DNA of 64,000 nucleotides from Pseudomonadales bacterium. GTDB taxonomy: Bacteria > Pseudomonadota > Gammaproteobacteria > Pseudomonadales > Halieaceae. Shown here in pieces: positions 26,259 to 36,548 of the stretch (its first letter is position 1; each line of letters begins with the position of its first letter). The translations under genes and the position numbers were made by a program. The notes beneath the pieces are model-generated. The model was not told where the DNA came from and searched no databases. It saw only the letters and a list, made by a program, of their open reading frames with translations. The stretch is from NCBI GenBank assembly GCA_024234735.1, contig JACKNV010000014.1, forward strand, positions 1 to 64,000, given 5' to 3'.

Positions 26259-28232
26259 ATGCTCAACCAGGATGCCCTGTCCCAGCTTCGCGACCTCAAA
26301 AAGCAGATTGAGGCGGAAAAAGAGCGGGCCGAAGCCGTGGTCAAGGGCACCCAGAGCCGCTACGGGTTCGCGGTGCTCGACGATGGCCGCGAGATATTCA
26401 TTCCCCCCGACGAAATGCTCAAGGTGTTCCCCGACGACCGGGTACGGGTCTGCATTCGCCCCACCAAGGACAACAAGACCATCGCCGACGTGGAAAAGCT
26501 GGTGGACAGCCCCCTGGGCGAGTTCACCGGGCGCTGCGTGCGCAAGGGCAAGGCCCTGTTCGTGGAGCCGGACCTGCCGCAGCTCAAGCGCTGGCTGTTC
26601 ATCCCGCCCCACGCCCGCAATGGTGTCAAGGAGGGCGAGTACCTGCGCTGCGCGATCCTGCGCCACCCGATTCGCGACGGCAAACCCCAGGCCAAGGTGC
26701 TGGCCGTCATTGGCGACGAGCAGACAGCGGGCATCGAGAACCTGTACAGCATGGCCAAACACGCCCTGGCGGCGGAATGGAGCAGCGCCTGCAAACGGGA
26801 CGTGGAGCAATTGCTGCAGCACTGCCGCCCCCTGGAGCAGGACAAGCGGCGCGATCTCACCGACCTGGAGTTCGTCTCCATCGACACGGCCAAAACCCAG
26901 GACATCGACGACGCCCTCTATGCCCAGATCAGCAACGATGGCTGGACCCTGTTCGTGGCCATCGCCGATCCCACCGCCTACATCCCCGCGGACAGTGCCC
27001 TGTACAGCGATATCGCCGCCCGGGGCACCACCGTGTACTTCCACGGCGACGTGCTGCCGATGATGCCCGAGCAACTGGCCCAGGATACCTGTGCGCTGTC
27101 CGAGGGCAGCGATCGCCCGGCGCTGGTGTGCAAGATCGAGGTCAGCGACGCCGGCGAGGTGGGCGACTTCGAGTTCATCGAGGCCACCATCCGCTCCCGC
27201 GCCAAGCTGTCCTACTACGGCGTGGATCGCTACCTCAACGGGCAGGCGGACGAGTTGATGAGCCACGCCACCCCGCTGGAGGCGCTGTACCAGGTGTTCC
27301 GGGCCCTGCGCAGTCACCGCGAGCAGCACGCCCTGGTCATGGAAGACCGCCGGGAATACCGCTGGGTGCTCAACGACAGCAAACAGATCGACACCATCGA
27401 GCCCTACGAGAAACTGCTGTCACAGAAACTGGTGGAGGAGTGCATGGTCGCAGCCAACCGCTGCGCGGCCATGTTCCTGCAGCGCGGCGGGGCCAACGGG
27501 CCCTTCGTGATCCACCCGGGCATCCGCGCCGACCGCCTGGACGAGACGCGCCAGTTCCTGGCCATGCACGCCGCGGAGGTGGCCGCGACCGACCCCACCA
27601 CCGTGGAGGGCTACCGCGACATCATGCGCTGCCTCGCCCGCGACGACCACAAACTGCCCCTGCGCAGCATGGTCAATCGCCTGCTCACCCGGGCGGAACT
27701 CAGCAGCAGCGCCGGCGCCCACATGGGCATGGCCCTGGAGGCCTATACCAACTGCACTTCACCGCTGCGCAAGTATGTCGATTTCCTGGTGCACCTGCAG
27801 ATCAAGGCCCTGTTGCACGGCGAGCCGGCGGACCGGGTACAGCCCGGAATGCTGGAGCGCCTGGCACAGCGCCTGGCGAGCACCCGCCAGGCCACCCTGG
27901 AAGCGGAGCGCTGGCTGGCCGGCAAATACCTTGCCCGGATAAGTGCCGGGCAAGAGCGCACGTTCGAGGCGCGGGTGACCCATATCAACAGCAGCGGGTT
28001 CAATGCGCGCCTGGACGAGAACGGCCTGGAGGGGTTCGTCGATCTGCGCAAGGACCCGGAGAAGTTCAGCTACGACAAGTGGACGGCCAGCCTGACCAGC
28101 ACCACCCGGCGCTTCCAGCTGGAGCAGCCGGTAACCCTGCGCTTCGTCGCCGTGGATCGGGCGGAACAGCACCGGGCACTGTTCGAGCTGGTGGAGGGCT
28201 GCGGCCTGAAGCCGCCCAAAGCCGACCCCTAA
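26259..28232 (+). CDS. rnb: Exoribonuclease II (RNB family)
   Basis: 657-residue 3'-5' exoribonuclease. Cold-shock-like domains fill about 30-180, the RNB catalytic domain starts near residue 200 with DLEFVSIDTAKTQDIDDALY (the metal-binding aspartates), and an S1 domain closes the protein (TFEARVTHINSSGFNARLDE). The length fits RNase II rather than RNase R, which is longer with a basic tail. It has its own promoter and a weak ribosome site. Confidence 0.92.
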   Translation: MLNQDALSQLRDLKKQIEAEKERAEAVVKGTQSRYGFAVLDDGREIFIPPDEMLKVFPDDRVRVCIRPTKDNKTIADVEKLVDSPLGEFTGRCVRKGKALFVEPDLPQLKRWLFIPPHARNGVKEGEYLRCAILRHPIRDGKPQAKVLAVIGDEQTAGIENLYSMAKHALAAEWSSACKRDVEQLLQHCRPLEQDKRRDLTDLEFVSIDTAKTQDIDDALYAQISNDGWTLFVAIADPTAYIPADSALYSDIAARGTTVYFHGDVLPMMPEQLAQDTCALSEGSDRPALVCKIEVSDAGEVGDFEFIEATIRSRAKLSYYGVDRYLNGQADELMSHATPLEALYQVFRALRSHREQHALVMEDRREYRWVLNDSKQIDTIEPYEKLLSQKLVEECMVAANRCAAMFLQRGGANGPFVIHPGIRADRLDETRQFLAMHAAEVAATDPTTVEGYRDIMRCLARDDHKLPLRSMVNRLLTRAELSSSAGAHMGMALEAYTNCTSPLRKYVDFLVHLQIKALLHGEPADRVQPGMLERLAQRLASTRQATLEAERWLAGKYLARISAGQERTFEARVTHINSSGFNARLDENGLEGFVDLRKDPEKFSYDKWTASLTSTTRRFQLEQPVTLRFVAVDRAEQHRALFELVEGCGLKPPKADP

Positions 28233-28287
28233 GGCAAACGCGGGGCCGCTGTGGTTGTGCCGGGACCTGCGGGACCCGGGCGGGAGT

Positions 28288-28608
28288 TCATCGGTCGAAT
28301 GAATTCGACCCTGCATAGCGGCCCTGTGCAGGGCCGACGGCTTTGGGTCCGGCGCCCTGCGTGGCCGCCAGATAGGCCTGCACCCGGGCGACCAGTTGGA
28401 TCATTTCCTCTACGCCCAGCGCCCGCAGGTACTGCCCCATCTCCCGGTGGCTGTCCGCGGCCACCCCCTGGTCGACCCGCCGCAGGGCGTCGATAATCGA
28501 CAGTTCGCCGGCGTCGAAGCGGCCTTCCTCGCCGAAGATAAGGCGCGTGAAGGTGTCGACGATCAGCATCTCGCCGTCGGCATCACCGCTGCTGTCCCGT
28601 GCCTTCAC
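28288..28608 (-). CDS. Small conserved-looking protein of unknown function
   Basis: 106 residues, mostly helical, soluble, acidic first half: SDGEMLIVDTFTRLIF-like segment (here GEMLIVDTFTRLIFGEEGRF) and GVEEMIQLVARVQAYLAA. No family recognised. The start is GTG at 28608 with GGAGG 7 nt upstream, which supports a real gene. It ends 55 bp from the convergent rnb; asnS lies upstream on the same strand 152 bp away. Confidence 0.6.
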   Translation of the reverse strand: MKARDSSGDADGEMLIVDTFTRLIFGEEGRFDAGELSIIDALRRVDQGVAADSHREMGQYLRALGVEEMIQLVARVQAYLAATQGAGPKAVGPAQGRYAGSNSFDR

Positions 28609-28695
28609 TGTACTGCCTCCCTCGCGGCACTCAAACCGCCCGCTCGCCTTGAGTATGGCGCAAAGCGCGGCCTCCGCCGGTGGCGAATTCAGTCA

Positions 28696-28757
28696 ATAAT
28701 TCACATTATCTGGTCAAAAAACGCGCAAGCTACCCACCTGGGGCAGCCGGCGCGGGC
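28696..28757 (-). terminator. Possible asnS terminator
   Basis: Just past the asnS stop on the minus strand a stem GCTGCCC/GGGTAGC (one wobble) with a CAGGT loop is followed by TTGCGCG and six T. The stem-to-T distance is longer than ideal, so only moderate support. Confidence 0.4.
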
Positions 28758-28760
28758 GAG

Positions 28761-30158
<1,398 letters not shown>

Positions 30159-30168
30159 GAACCCGCCC

Positions 30169-30723
30169 CTACCTGGCGATGCGGGTGATCTTGGCGCCGT
30201 CAAGGGAGAGGTTGAAGATCAGCCCGCGATTGGAAAAGATATAGCCGCGCACCGCATCGCGCGTATTGAGGGTGTCGACGGCACCCTCGGCGCCCTCTTT
30301 CGCCAGCACCACCGCGCCATCCACGCCCACCTGCCAGCTGGAACTGTTGCGGAACTTCCGCAGCGCCTCCTCGGTCATGAACAGCAGCACTTCCGATTTG
30401 TACTCGGCGCCCGCCTCCAGGCCGAACGACACCCCGGCTATCACGTAATAGGCCTGCGTCTGGCCGTCCACCAGCAGCGCGCCCTCGCCGTATTCGCCGC
30501 CCACGCCGAAGCCCATTTTCACCACGTCCGGAAAGACCAGCACGGCCACTGCCTGCTCCAGCAGCTCGCCCGCCCCGGGGGCGTGGCCGCGCAGGCGCTC
30601 CAGCGCCTGGCTGACACCGGCGTCGATCTTCTCCTTGCTGTCGGCGTACACGGAAGGCGCGAACAGGGCCAGCAGCGGTATCATGCCTGCAGCCAGCAGC
30701 AACCCACGAATCCTCGGTCCCAT
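30169..30723 (-). CDS. YSC84-domain lipid-binding protein
   Basis: 184 residues with a signal peptide (about 1-27, ending SVYADS). The rest is a YSC84/SYLF domain: AVLVFPDVVKMGFGVGGEYG, a Gly-rich AYYVIAGVSFGLEAGAEY and VDGAVVLAKEGAEGAVDTLN. Bacterial homologues are periplasmic or secreted and bind phosphoinositides or membranes in vitro; the role is unknown. It diverges from the pyridoxamine-oxidase-fold gene and lies 10 bp before asnS. Confidence 0.88.
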   Translation of the reverse strand: MGPRIRGLLLAAGMIPLLALFAPSVYADSKEKIDAGVSQALERLRGHAPGAGELLEQAVAVLVFPDVVKMGFGVGGEYGEGALLVDGQTQAYYVIAGVSFGLEAGAEYKSEVLLFMTEEALRKFRNSSSWQVGVDGAVVLAKEGAEGAVDTLNTRDAVRGYIFSNRGLIFNLSLDGAKITRIAR

Positions 30724-30849
30724 CGCTTGTTCTCCTTTTCTTATGTCGTGGCGGATTCTACACCAAGGGCCGGCGCCCGGGGGTATTGTGGCCCCGCTTA
30801 ATTGCAGTTTTAATGCATCGACGACACAGCGCAGGACAGGGGCAGACCT

Positions 30850-31239
30850 ATGAACCGGGACGAGATCGAATTCCTCGAGGGCGGCAACTACATCAGCTTC
30901 GCCACCCGCAAAAAGAGTGGCGAGTTCGTTGCCACCCCGGTGTGGTTCGCCCCGGAGGGTGACAGCTACTACCTGTTCTCCGCCGGGCAGGCCGGCAAGG
31001 TGAAGCGCCTGCGCAACTTCAGCCAGGCGCGCATCGCCGCCTGCACGGTGACCGGGACCCTGACCGGAGAGTGGCTGGACACCGAGGCCTTCCTGCTGGA
31101 AACCCCTGCCGAAGAGCGCCAGGCCCTGCAGGCCCTGCGCCGCAAATACGGCTGGCAGATGGCCATCGGCGACTGCTTCGCCAGACTCACCGGCAAGATG
31201 CAGCGGCGGCGCTACATCCGGGTGCAGCGGCCGGGCTAG
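30850..31239 (+). CDS. PNPOx-fold flavin/F420-type oxidoreductase
   Basis: 129-residue split-barrel protein like the Rv1155 group of FMN- or F420-binding oxidoreductases. Hallmarks are ISFATRKKSGEFVATPVWFA, YYLFSAGQAGKVKRLRN and the central ACTVTGTLTGEWLDTEAFLL. Substrate unknown; F420 synthesis is not indicated in this window, so FMN or heme binding is equally possible. The stop overlaps the stop of the convergent lipoprotein gene at a CTAG. Confidence 0.85.
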   Translation: MNRDEIEFLEGGNYISFATRKKSGEFVATPVWFAPEGDSYYLFSAGQAGKVKRLRNFSQARIAACTVTGTLTGEWLDTEAFLLETPAEERQALQALRRKYGWQMAIGDCFARLTGKMQRRRYIRVQRPG

Positions 31240-32453
31240 TCACCGGTACCGGCCAGGCCCGCCTGGCGCAGCGTCTCCAGCTGCGCCTGGTAGCTGTCGA
31301 TATCCGAACGCATGGTGGCGTGCTCGATGGCCTGCCTGAGGTCGGCCGCGGCCGCCGGCAGATCCTGCAGGCGGAAATGGATCATGCTGCGGGCGAACAG
31401 CAGCTGGCTGTCGTCCGGCTGCAGCTCGACGGCCCGTTGGTAGTGGCCCAGGGCCTCCTGCCAGAGGCCGGCGGCGGCAGCCTCGTCGCCGAGGTCGGCA
31501 TAGTAGTAGGGGTTGTTGCGCCGGTAGCCCTCCACCCGCTGCAGCCACTGGCTGCGCTCCTGCTCCCTGCCCTGCAGCTCGTACAGCACCGCCAGGTTGG
31601 CCATCGCGGAAAACTGCCAGTCATCCAGCGCCAGGGCCTGCAGGTAGCTGCGCTCCGCCACGGCATACTGGCCCGCCTGGCGGTAGATGGCGCCGATATT
31701 GACCCACAGGTGGGGCATATCCGGTGCCAGTTGCAAGGCCCGCACCGCCTGTGGCCAGGCCGCATCCGGGTCGCCTCCCGCGAGGGCGTCCATGGCGATA
31801 TTGCTGTGGTACAGCGCCGCCGCGTCGCGGTCGCTCAGCTCCCGGGTGCCGGCGATGTCGCGCGCCGGCAGGGGGTCGATATCCACCATGTAGCGGCTGC
31901 CGGTGTGCAGGTCCACCTCCACGTTGATGTGCAGGCCCACCTGCACCCGGTCCCCGACCCGGCTCCACTGGGGGCGCACTTCCAGCCACTGGTAGCGGGC
32001 GTCCAGGCCCGCCTCCCGGGCCAGGGCCACGAACAGGTTGGCGTAGGCCAGGCAGTTGGCGCTGCCCCGGGCGAACACCTCGCTGGCGCTGCCGTCGGCA
32101 TAGGGGTCATAGCGGATGCCAAGAGTACCGGGCCCCTGGATCGCCCGGTGCAGGGCCATCAGGCGCTGGCGCGAATTGTTGATGCCCCCGGTATAGCGCT
32201 GCACGAAGGCGCGCATGGCATCATTGGTGGCCAGCAGATCGGGGGTGACGGCGCGCCGCGTCGCCTCGGCGACCGTCAGGGGACGGCTCCCGGAGTGCAG
32301 TGGCGGCAACTCCGCCGGGGCCAGGTGCTGCTCCCCCTGGCTGGCGCAGGCGCCCAGCGCCAGCAGCATCAGTGCCAGGCACCAACGCACCACCATGCGG
32401 GGCCCGGCGGCGAAGTGCCGGGATGCTGTCACTGCCGCAGTCGAAGACGCCAT
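31236..32453 (-). CDS. Lipoprotein with transglutaminase-like and TPR domains
   Basis: 405 residues. After a long n-region the lipobox LLALGAC gives a lipidated Cys near residue 36. A transglutaminase-like core has GSANCLAYANLFVALAREAG, then GLHINVEVDL and YMVDIDPLP, i.e. a Cys/His/Asp triad in the expected order. Five or six TPR-like helix pairs fill about 210-400 (AMDALAGGDPDAAWPQAVRA; LWVNIGAIYRQAGQYAVAER). GGAGG precedes the ATG at 32453. Function unknown; an envelope peptide-processing or scaffold role is possible. Confidence 0.8.
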   Translation of the reverse strand: MASSTAAVTASRHFAAGPRMVVRWCLALMLLALGACASQGEQHLAPAELPPLHSGSRPLTVAEATRRAVTPDLLATNDAMRAFVQRYTGGINNSRQRLMALHRAIQGPGTLGIRYDPYADGSASEVFARGSANCLAYANLFVALAREAGLDARYQWLEVRPQWSRVGDRVQVGLHINVEVDLHTGSRYMVDIDPLPARDIAGTRELSDRDAAALYHSNIAMDALAGGDPDAAWPQAVRALQLAPDMPHLWVNIGAIYRQAGQYAVAERSYLQALALDDWQFSAMANLAVLYELQGREQERSQWLQRVEGYRRNNPYYYADLGDEAAAAGLWQEALGHYQRAVELQPDDSQLLFARSMIHFRLQDLPAAAADLRQAIEHATMRSDIDSYQAQLETLRQAGLAGTGD

Positions 32454-32542
32454 AAGCCGCTCCTCCCGTGACAGTATAACCCACCCGCGCAGCCCCCTGC
32501 CCGGCGCCCTGGCCGGCGGTCAAAGCAGCCGCGCCGCCGCCC

Positions 32543-33175
32543 TCAGGCCGCGGTGTGCAGGCCGCACTCGCGACCGTCCTGTACCTTGGTGGGATCGAAG
32601 TAGTGCTTGCAGGTGGGTAACTGCTGCTGCGCCATGTAGTCTTCCACCTGTTCTTCGGACCAGTAGAAGATCGGCGCCACCTTGACGATGCCGCGGGCGT
32701 CCAGGGAGACGATATCCAGGCTTCTGCGGTGCTCGGTTTCCTCGCGCCTGATGCCCGTCAGCCAGACCTCGGGGGCAAAGTCCGCCAGCGCCCGCTCGAA
32801 GGGCTCCAGCTTTACCTGACGGGTGAATTCCTGGTGCCGCTGCTCCTCGTCCACGGTGGGAATCCCCCCCATGATGGCGTTGCGGCGCTCGCTGGTCATC
32901 AGCGGGGAATAGACGTGGATATCGAGCTCCAGGTCGCGGATCAGTCGCTCCGCGACCACATAGGTATCGCGCAGGTTATACCCGGTGTCCACCCAGACGG
33001 TGGGCACGCTCCGGTCGATGGCGCTGACCAGGTGCAGCATCACGGCGGCATTGCGCCCCATGCTGGTAGTGGCGATGGTCGGACGCTTGAGCCCCAGCGC
33101 CCAACGCACCACGTCCTGCGGACTGGCGTTGCGCAGGCTGGCGTTCACACTGTCGAGATCCAGATCCAAGGGCAT
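32543..33175 (-). CDS. cysH: Phosphoadenylyl-sulfate reductase
   Basis: 210-residue CysH protein that reduces PAPS to sulfite with thioredoxin in cysteine synthesis. The P-loop-like TSMGRNAAVMLHLV, VDTGYNLRDTYVVAERL, TGIRREETEHRRSL and the catalytic C-terminal ECGLH are present. The paired cysteines that hold the [4Fe-4S] cluster of APS reductases are absent, so the PAPS type is more likely. ATG 33175 follows GGAAGG closely; TTG 33193 is an alternative. Confidence 0.92.
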   Translation of the reverse strand: MPLDLDLDSVNASLRNASPQDVVRWALGLKRPTIATTSMGRNAAVMLHLVSAIDRSVPTVWVDTGYNLRDTYVVAERLIRDLELDIHVYSPLMTSERRNAIMGGIPTVDEEQRHQEFTRQVKLEPFERALADFAPEVWLTGIRREETEHRRSLDIVSLDARGIVKVAPIFYWSEEQVEDYMAQQQLPTCKHYFDPTKVQDGRECGLHTAA

Positions 33176-33393
33176 TGCCTTCCGCGGGTTCAACTCAGGA
33201 ACAGAACTTTATAGAACTGGAAAGGCCCGTACAAATAACTATGCTTTATATGGATATGCATCCACCCGGCCTCCCGCGGGGCGGATCGGGGTGGAATCCC
33301 GGCCCGGTTTAGCCTGCCATCCCGCCGCGCTTGCCCCTCCGGCGGGCAGCGCAAATACTGGGCGCTGACCACTACCAACCACGGAGCTGCGCA

Positions 33394-34521
33394 ATGCCCA
33401 ACCCGCTGTGTGAACGACTCGGAATCGACTACCCCATTTTTGCCTTCAGCCACTGCCGCGACGTGGTGGTAGCGGTCAGCAAGGCCGGCGGTATCGGCGT
33501 GCTGGGGGCGGTGGGGTTTTCCCCCGAGCAGCTCAGGGAGGAGCTGGACTGGATCGACGCCCACATTGGCGACAAACCCTACGGCGTGGATATCGTGATC
33601 CCCCAGAAATACGAGGGCATGGGTGACATGAGCGCCGCCGAGCTGGAGGCGCAGCTGTGGAAAATGGTGCCCCGGGAGCATATCGACTTCGCCCAGAAAC
33701 TGTTGGCGGATGCGGGTGTGCCACCCTGGCCAGACGGCAGCACCAGCATGGGCCTGATGGGCTGGACCGACACCACCGCCACGCCCCTGCTGGAAGAGGC
33801 CCTGACCCGACCGCAGTGCGTCCTGATCGCCAATGCGCTGGGCACTCCCCCGGCGGACAAGATCAAACTGGTGCAGGACTCCGGGCGCCTGATCGGTGCC
33901 CTGTGCGGCAAGGTCAAGCAGGCTGTGGCCCACAAGGAGGCAGGGCTCGACTTCGTGGTGGCCCAGGGCGGCGAAGGCGGCGGCCACACCGGCAGCGTCG
34001 GCTCCATCGTGCTGTGGCCGCAGATCGTCGACGCCATCGGCGACCTGCCCATGCTCGCGGCCGGGGGCATCGGCGACGGCCGCCAGATCGCGGCGGCGCT
34101 GGCCATGGGCGCGGCCGGGGTGTGGACGGGCTCCCTGTGGCTGACGGTGGAGGAGGCCCACACCCAGCCGGCCCAGAAGGCGTCGCTGCTCAACGCCAGC
34201 AGCGAGGACACGGTGATCTCCCGCTCCTGGACGGGCAAGACCTGCCGCATGCTGCGCAACGACTGGACCGAGGCCTGGGCGCGGCCCGACACCCCCGAGC
34301 CGCTGGGCATGCCGCTGCAGGGCATGGTGAGCTCGGACGGCATGCGCCGCACGGCGACCTATGCCGGGGTGGGCGACTGCCAGAAGGTGGCCTTCAATCC
34401 CTGTGGCCAGGTGATTGGCCAGCTCAACGAGGTGCAGTCCTGCCGCCAGGTGATCTACCGGCTGCTGGAGGAGTACGTGGATGCGGTGGGCAAGGCGGGG
34501 AGCATGCTGCCGGAGGTGTGA
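33394..34521 (+). CDS. Nitronate monooxygenase family protein
   Basis: 375-residue TIM-barrel flavoprotein of the NMO/2-nitropropane dioxygenase group. It has the N-terminal PLCERLGIDYPIFAF, the FMN-site AQGGEGGGHTGSVGSIVLWP (including the catalytic His) and AAGGIGDGRQIAAALAMGA. It oxidises alkyl nitronates or acts as an NADH:quinone reductase, depending on class; the substrate here is open. Start chosen at ATG 33394, which follows GGAG. Confidence 0.88.
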   Translation: MPNPLCERLGIDYPIFAFSHCRDVVVAVSKAGGIGVLGAVGFSPEQLREELDWIDAHIGDKPYGVDIVIPQKYEGMGDMSAAELEAQLWKMVPREHIDFAQKLLADAGVPPWPDGSTSMGLMGWTDTTATPLLEEALTRPQCVLIANALGTPPADKIKLVQDSGRLIGALCGKVKQAVAHKEAGLDFVVAQGGEGGGHTGSVGSIVLWPQIVDAIGDLPMLAAGGIGDGRQIAAALAMGAAGVWTGSLWLTVEEAHTQPAQKASLLNASSEDTVISRSWTGKTCRMLRNDWTEAWARPDTPEPLGMPLQGMVSSDGMRRTATYAGVGDCQKVAFNPCGQVIGQLNEVQSCRQVIYRLLEEYVDAVGKAGSMLPEV

Positions 34522-34623
34522 GTTTCCAGCCGCCCTCCCCAGGAGCAAGGCCCTGCGAAAGGGCCTTGGTACCGGTCGCGCCCCCGGAGCGAGCTGGACT
34601 GCTGACTCTGGCTCGGTAAGAGC

Positions 34624-35424
34624 CTAGGCTGCGGCCTTGGCCCTGGTCTTCTCCAGCTCGGCGTGCAGGTCCAGGAACTGGCCGGTGAGCTTGTGGCTGG
34701 GGGCCATGTCGATCAGCGGGCGGTGCTCGCGATGGGACTCCTTCATCTTCACCGACGTGGTGAGGTAGGTGTTGAACACCGGGTAGCCTTCTTCCTCCAG
34801 CTCCGCCACCAGTTCCCCCGGCAGCCGCGCCTGGGAATTGAACTGGTTGATGACGATGCCCTCCACCACCAGCTCCGGGTTGTGGTCCTCCTGGAGCTCG
34901 CCGAGGTTGTCCATCAGCGAGTACAGGCTCTGGCGGGCAAAACTGTCGCAGTCGAAGGGCACCAGCACCGAATCCGCGGCGATCAGCGCCGACTTGGAGA
35001 AGAAATTGAAGTTCGGTGGGGTATCGATGTAGATGCGGTCGTACTCGCCCTCCAGTTTGTCGAGGGCATCGCGCAGCTTGTAGATCTTGTATCGGCTCTC
35101 CAGCTCCTTTTCCAGCACTGCCAGCGCCGGGCTGGAGGGCATCAGGAACAGGTTCTCGTAGGGGGTTTCCCAGACGAAGGAGTCGGGGTTCTTGCTCATG
35201 CGGCGCGAGCCCACGGTCTGCTTGAACAGGCCGGCGACCCCCTGGGCCTCGGCGGGAAAGGCTTCGGCGTCGATCTCACCCACCAGGTAGTGGGTGGTAT
35301 TGCCCTGCACGTCCAGGTCGATGACCAGGGTGCGATAGCCCATGGCCGCCCCGATGGCCGCCAGGTTACAGGTGATACTGGTCTTGCCGACCCCGCCTTT
35401 CTGGTTGAATACAACGCGTTTCAT
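34624..35424 (-). CDS. Orphan ParA-type ATPase
   Basis: 266-residue deviant-Walker ATPase: RVVFNQKGGVGKTSITCNLA holds the KGGVGKT loop, VIDLDVQGN the A' box, and IDTPP the Walker B. Such proteins position DNA, receptors or carboxysome-like cargo on the nucleoid or poles. No parB, cheW or other cargo gene is adjacent; upstream is a 407-bp non-coding stretch with two repeat elements. The C-terminus (FLDLHAELEKTRAKAAA) is helical. Confidence 0.85.
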   Translation of the reverse strand: MKRVVFNQKGGVGKTSITCNLAAIGAAMGYRTLVIDLDVQGNTTHYLVGEIDAEAFPAEAQGVAGLFKQTVGSRRMSKNPDSFVWETPYENLFLMPSSPALAVLEKELESRYKIYKLRDALDKLEGEYDRIYIDTPPNFNFFSKSALIAADSVLVPFDCDSFARQSLYSLMDNLGELQEDHNPELVVEGIVINQFNSQARLPGELVAELEEEGYPVFNTYLTTSVKMKESHREHRPLIDMAPSHKLTGQFLDLHAELEKTRAKAAA

Positions 35425-35570
35425 GCTTGAGGACCCACCGTGGAAGAGACTTTTTCGATGGCTTCACAGTGTAATCAATGGCGCTGGGCAATGTAAGCGT
35501 CGCGGCGGATTCAGGGCTGATTTTTTTGGCCGTGGATGCGGTTTGGTGATGATCCCCTGGTCGCGACCCA

Positions 35571-35627
35571 CGCTGGGGGTGCCCCCGCTCGGTTGATGCC
35601 CCACGCCCTCGGGGAGCACCCCCAGCG
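35571..35627. repeat. Inverted-repeat element, family R2, copy 1
   Basis: Arms CGCTGGGGGTGC/GCACCCCCAGCG (12 nt perfect, 16 with one mismatch: 35571-35586 and 35612-35627) close a 25-nt loop (35587-35611) reading GCTCGGTTGATGCCCCACGC plus five bases. The loop is the exact reverse complement of the loop of copy 2, while the arms are unrelated. Confidence 0.82.
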
Positions 35628-35711
35628 CGCGCCGCTGCATTCGGGAAGGACATTCCCATTGTGGGCGTGTGTCAGCTTAGAATTCTGTATGGGAATGGCG
35701 CAACGCCTGCT

Positions 35712-35784
35712 GGCCTATTGCGCCGGGATACCCTCCGAGGGCGTGGGGCATCAACCGAGCGAGGGTATCCCGGCGCAATAGGCC
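35712..35784. repeat. Inverted-repeat element, family R2, copy 2
   Basis: Perfect 24-nt arms (35712-35735 and 35761-35784; GGCCTATTGCGCCGGGATAC and so on) enclose a 25-nt loop (35736-35760) that is identical, in inverse orientation, to the loop of copy 1. A 24-bp perfect stem is longer than usual rho-independent terminators and no T-run follows. Confidence 0.85.
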
Positions 35785-35831
35785 TGACGCCGGCTGTGGC
35801 GCCAGCCGCCAGCAGCCCGACCCGAATGACC

Positions 35832-36464
35832 TCAGTCTTTGACTTCGATGAGGTGAATCTCGAACACCAGCGCGGTGTTGGGCGGGATGACGTTGCCGGC
35901 TCCCTGCTCGCCATAGGCCAGTTGCGGCGGGCAGGCGATGCGCCACTTGTCGCCGACCGACATCATCTGCAGGGCCTCGGTCCAGCCGGGAATGACCTCG
36001 TGCACCCCGAACTCGGCGGGCTCGCCGCGCTCCACCGAGCTGTCGAACACCGTGCCGTCCACCAGGGTGCCGTGGTAGTGGGTAACCACGGTGGAGCGGG
36101 GCCCGGGGCTGGTGCCGTCGCCGGCCTCCAGCACCTCGTACTGCAGCCCGCTATCGGTCACCGATACGCCCTCGCGGGCGGCATTGGCTTCCAGGAAGAC
36201 AGTGGCCAGTTCCTCCCGCTTGCCCGCCAGTTCGGCCTCGCGAGCCTGTTTTTTCTCCTGCACCACCCGGTAGGCGGCATTGATCTGGCCGTCGTCGATG
36301 GCCGCCTGCTGGTGCTGGTACCAGTGCTGGATGCCGGCCAGCGCCGCCTCCAGATCCAGGCCGTCGAAGCTGTTGCGGCGCAATTGCTCGCCGAACTGCA
36401 GGCCGAAGCCGTAGCTGGCTTTCTGTTCATCGGTGGTCAGTTCCACTTCAGGGCGTAAAGTCAT
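35832..36464 (-). CDS. FKBP-type peptidyl-prolyl isomerase
   Basis: 210-residue FKBP protein. The N-terminal half (about 1-95) is the helical FKBP_N dimerisation region of FkpA/Mip-like proteins (TTDEQKASYGFGLQFGEQLR), the C-terminal half (about 105-210) the FKBP domain with YHGTLVDGTVFDSSVERGEP, VIPGWTEALQMM and CPPQLAYGEQGAG. No signal peptide is visible, so cytoplasmic FklB-like rather than periplasmic FkpA. The ATG at 36464 has GGAAA at a proper distance; 36470 is possible. Confidence 0.92.
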   Translation of the reverse strand: MTLRPEVELTTDEQKASYGFGLQFGEQLRRNSFDGLDLEAALAGIQHWYQHQQAAIDDGQINAAYRVVQEKKQAREAELAGKREELATVFLEANAAREGVSVTDSGLQYEVLEAGDGTSPGPRSTVVTHYHGTLVDGTVFDSSVERGEPAEFGVHEVIPGWTEALQMMSVGDKWRIACPPQLAYGEQGAGNVIPPNTALVFEIHLIEVKD

Positions 36465-36548
36465 GGTCATTTCCGCTATGCTGGTCCAAGAGGCCGCGTA
36501 CCTTAACACACACGGGCGCCCGGCGGTGCGGGTGGGGTAGATTCAGCC

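Larger units (their letters stand above)
35425..35831. other. Intergenic region holding two R2 elements
   Basis: 407 bp between parA and the FKBP gene, both on the minus strand. Two inverted-repeat elements (35571-35627 and 35712-35784) occupy much of it. The rest includes an AT-rich patch near 35515-35527. Open frames across this region are translations of the repeats and not genes. Confidence 0.6.

Noticed and set aside
26259..28232. RNase R
   Set aside because: Length of 657 residues and absence of the extra N-terminal domain and basic tail fit RNase II.
28293..28335. Small palindromes GGTCGAAT-GA-ATTCGACC and GGCCCTG-TG-CAGGGCC
   Set aside because: They lie in the coding end of the small gene at 28288, are short, have no T-run and no second copy was seen.
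35571..35784. CRISPR or phage attachment sites
   Set aside because: No repeat-spacer periodicity, no cas genes and no integrase; the structure is a pair of hairpins.
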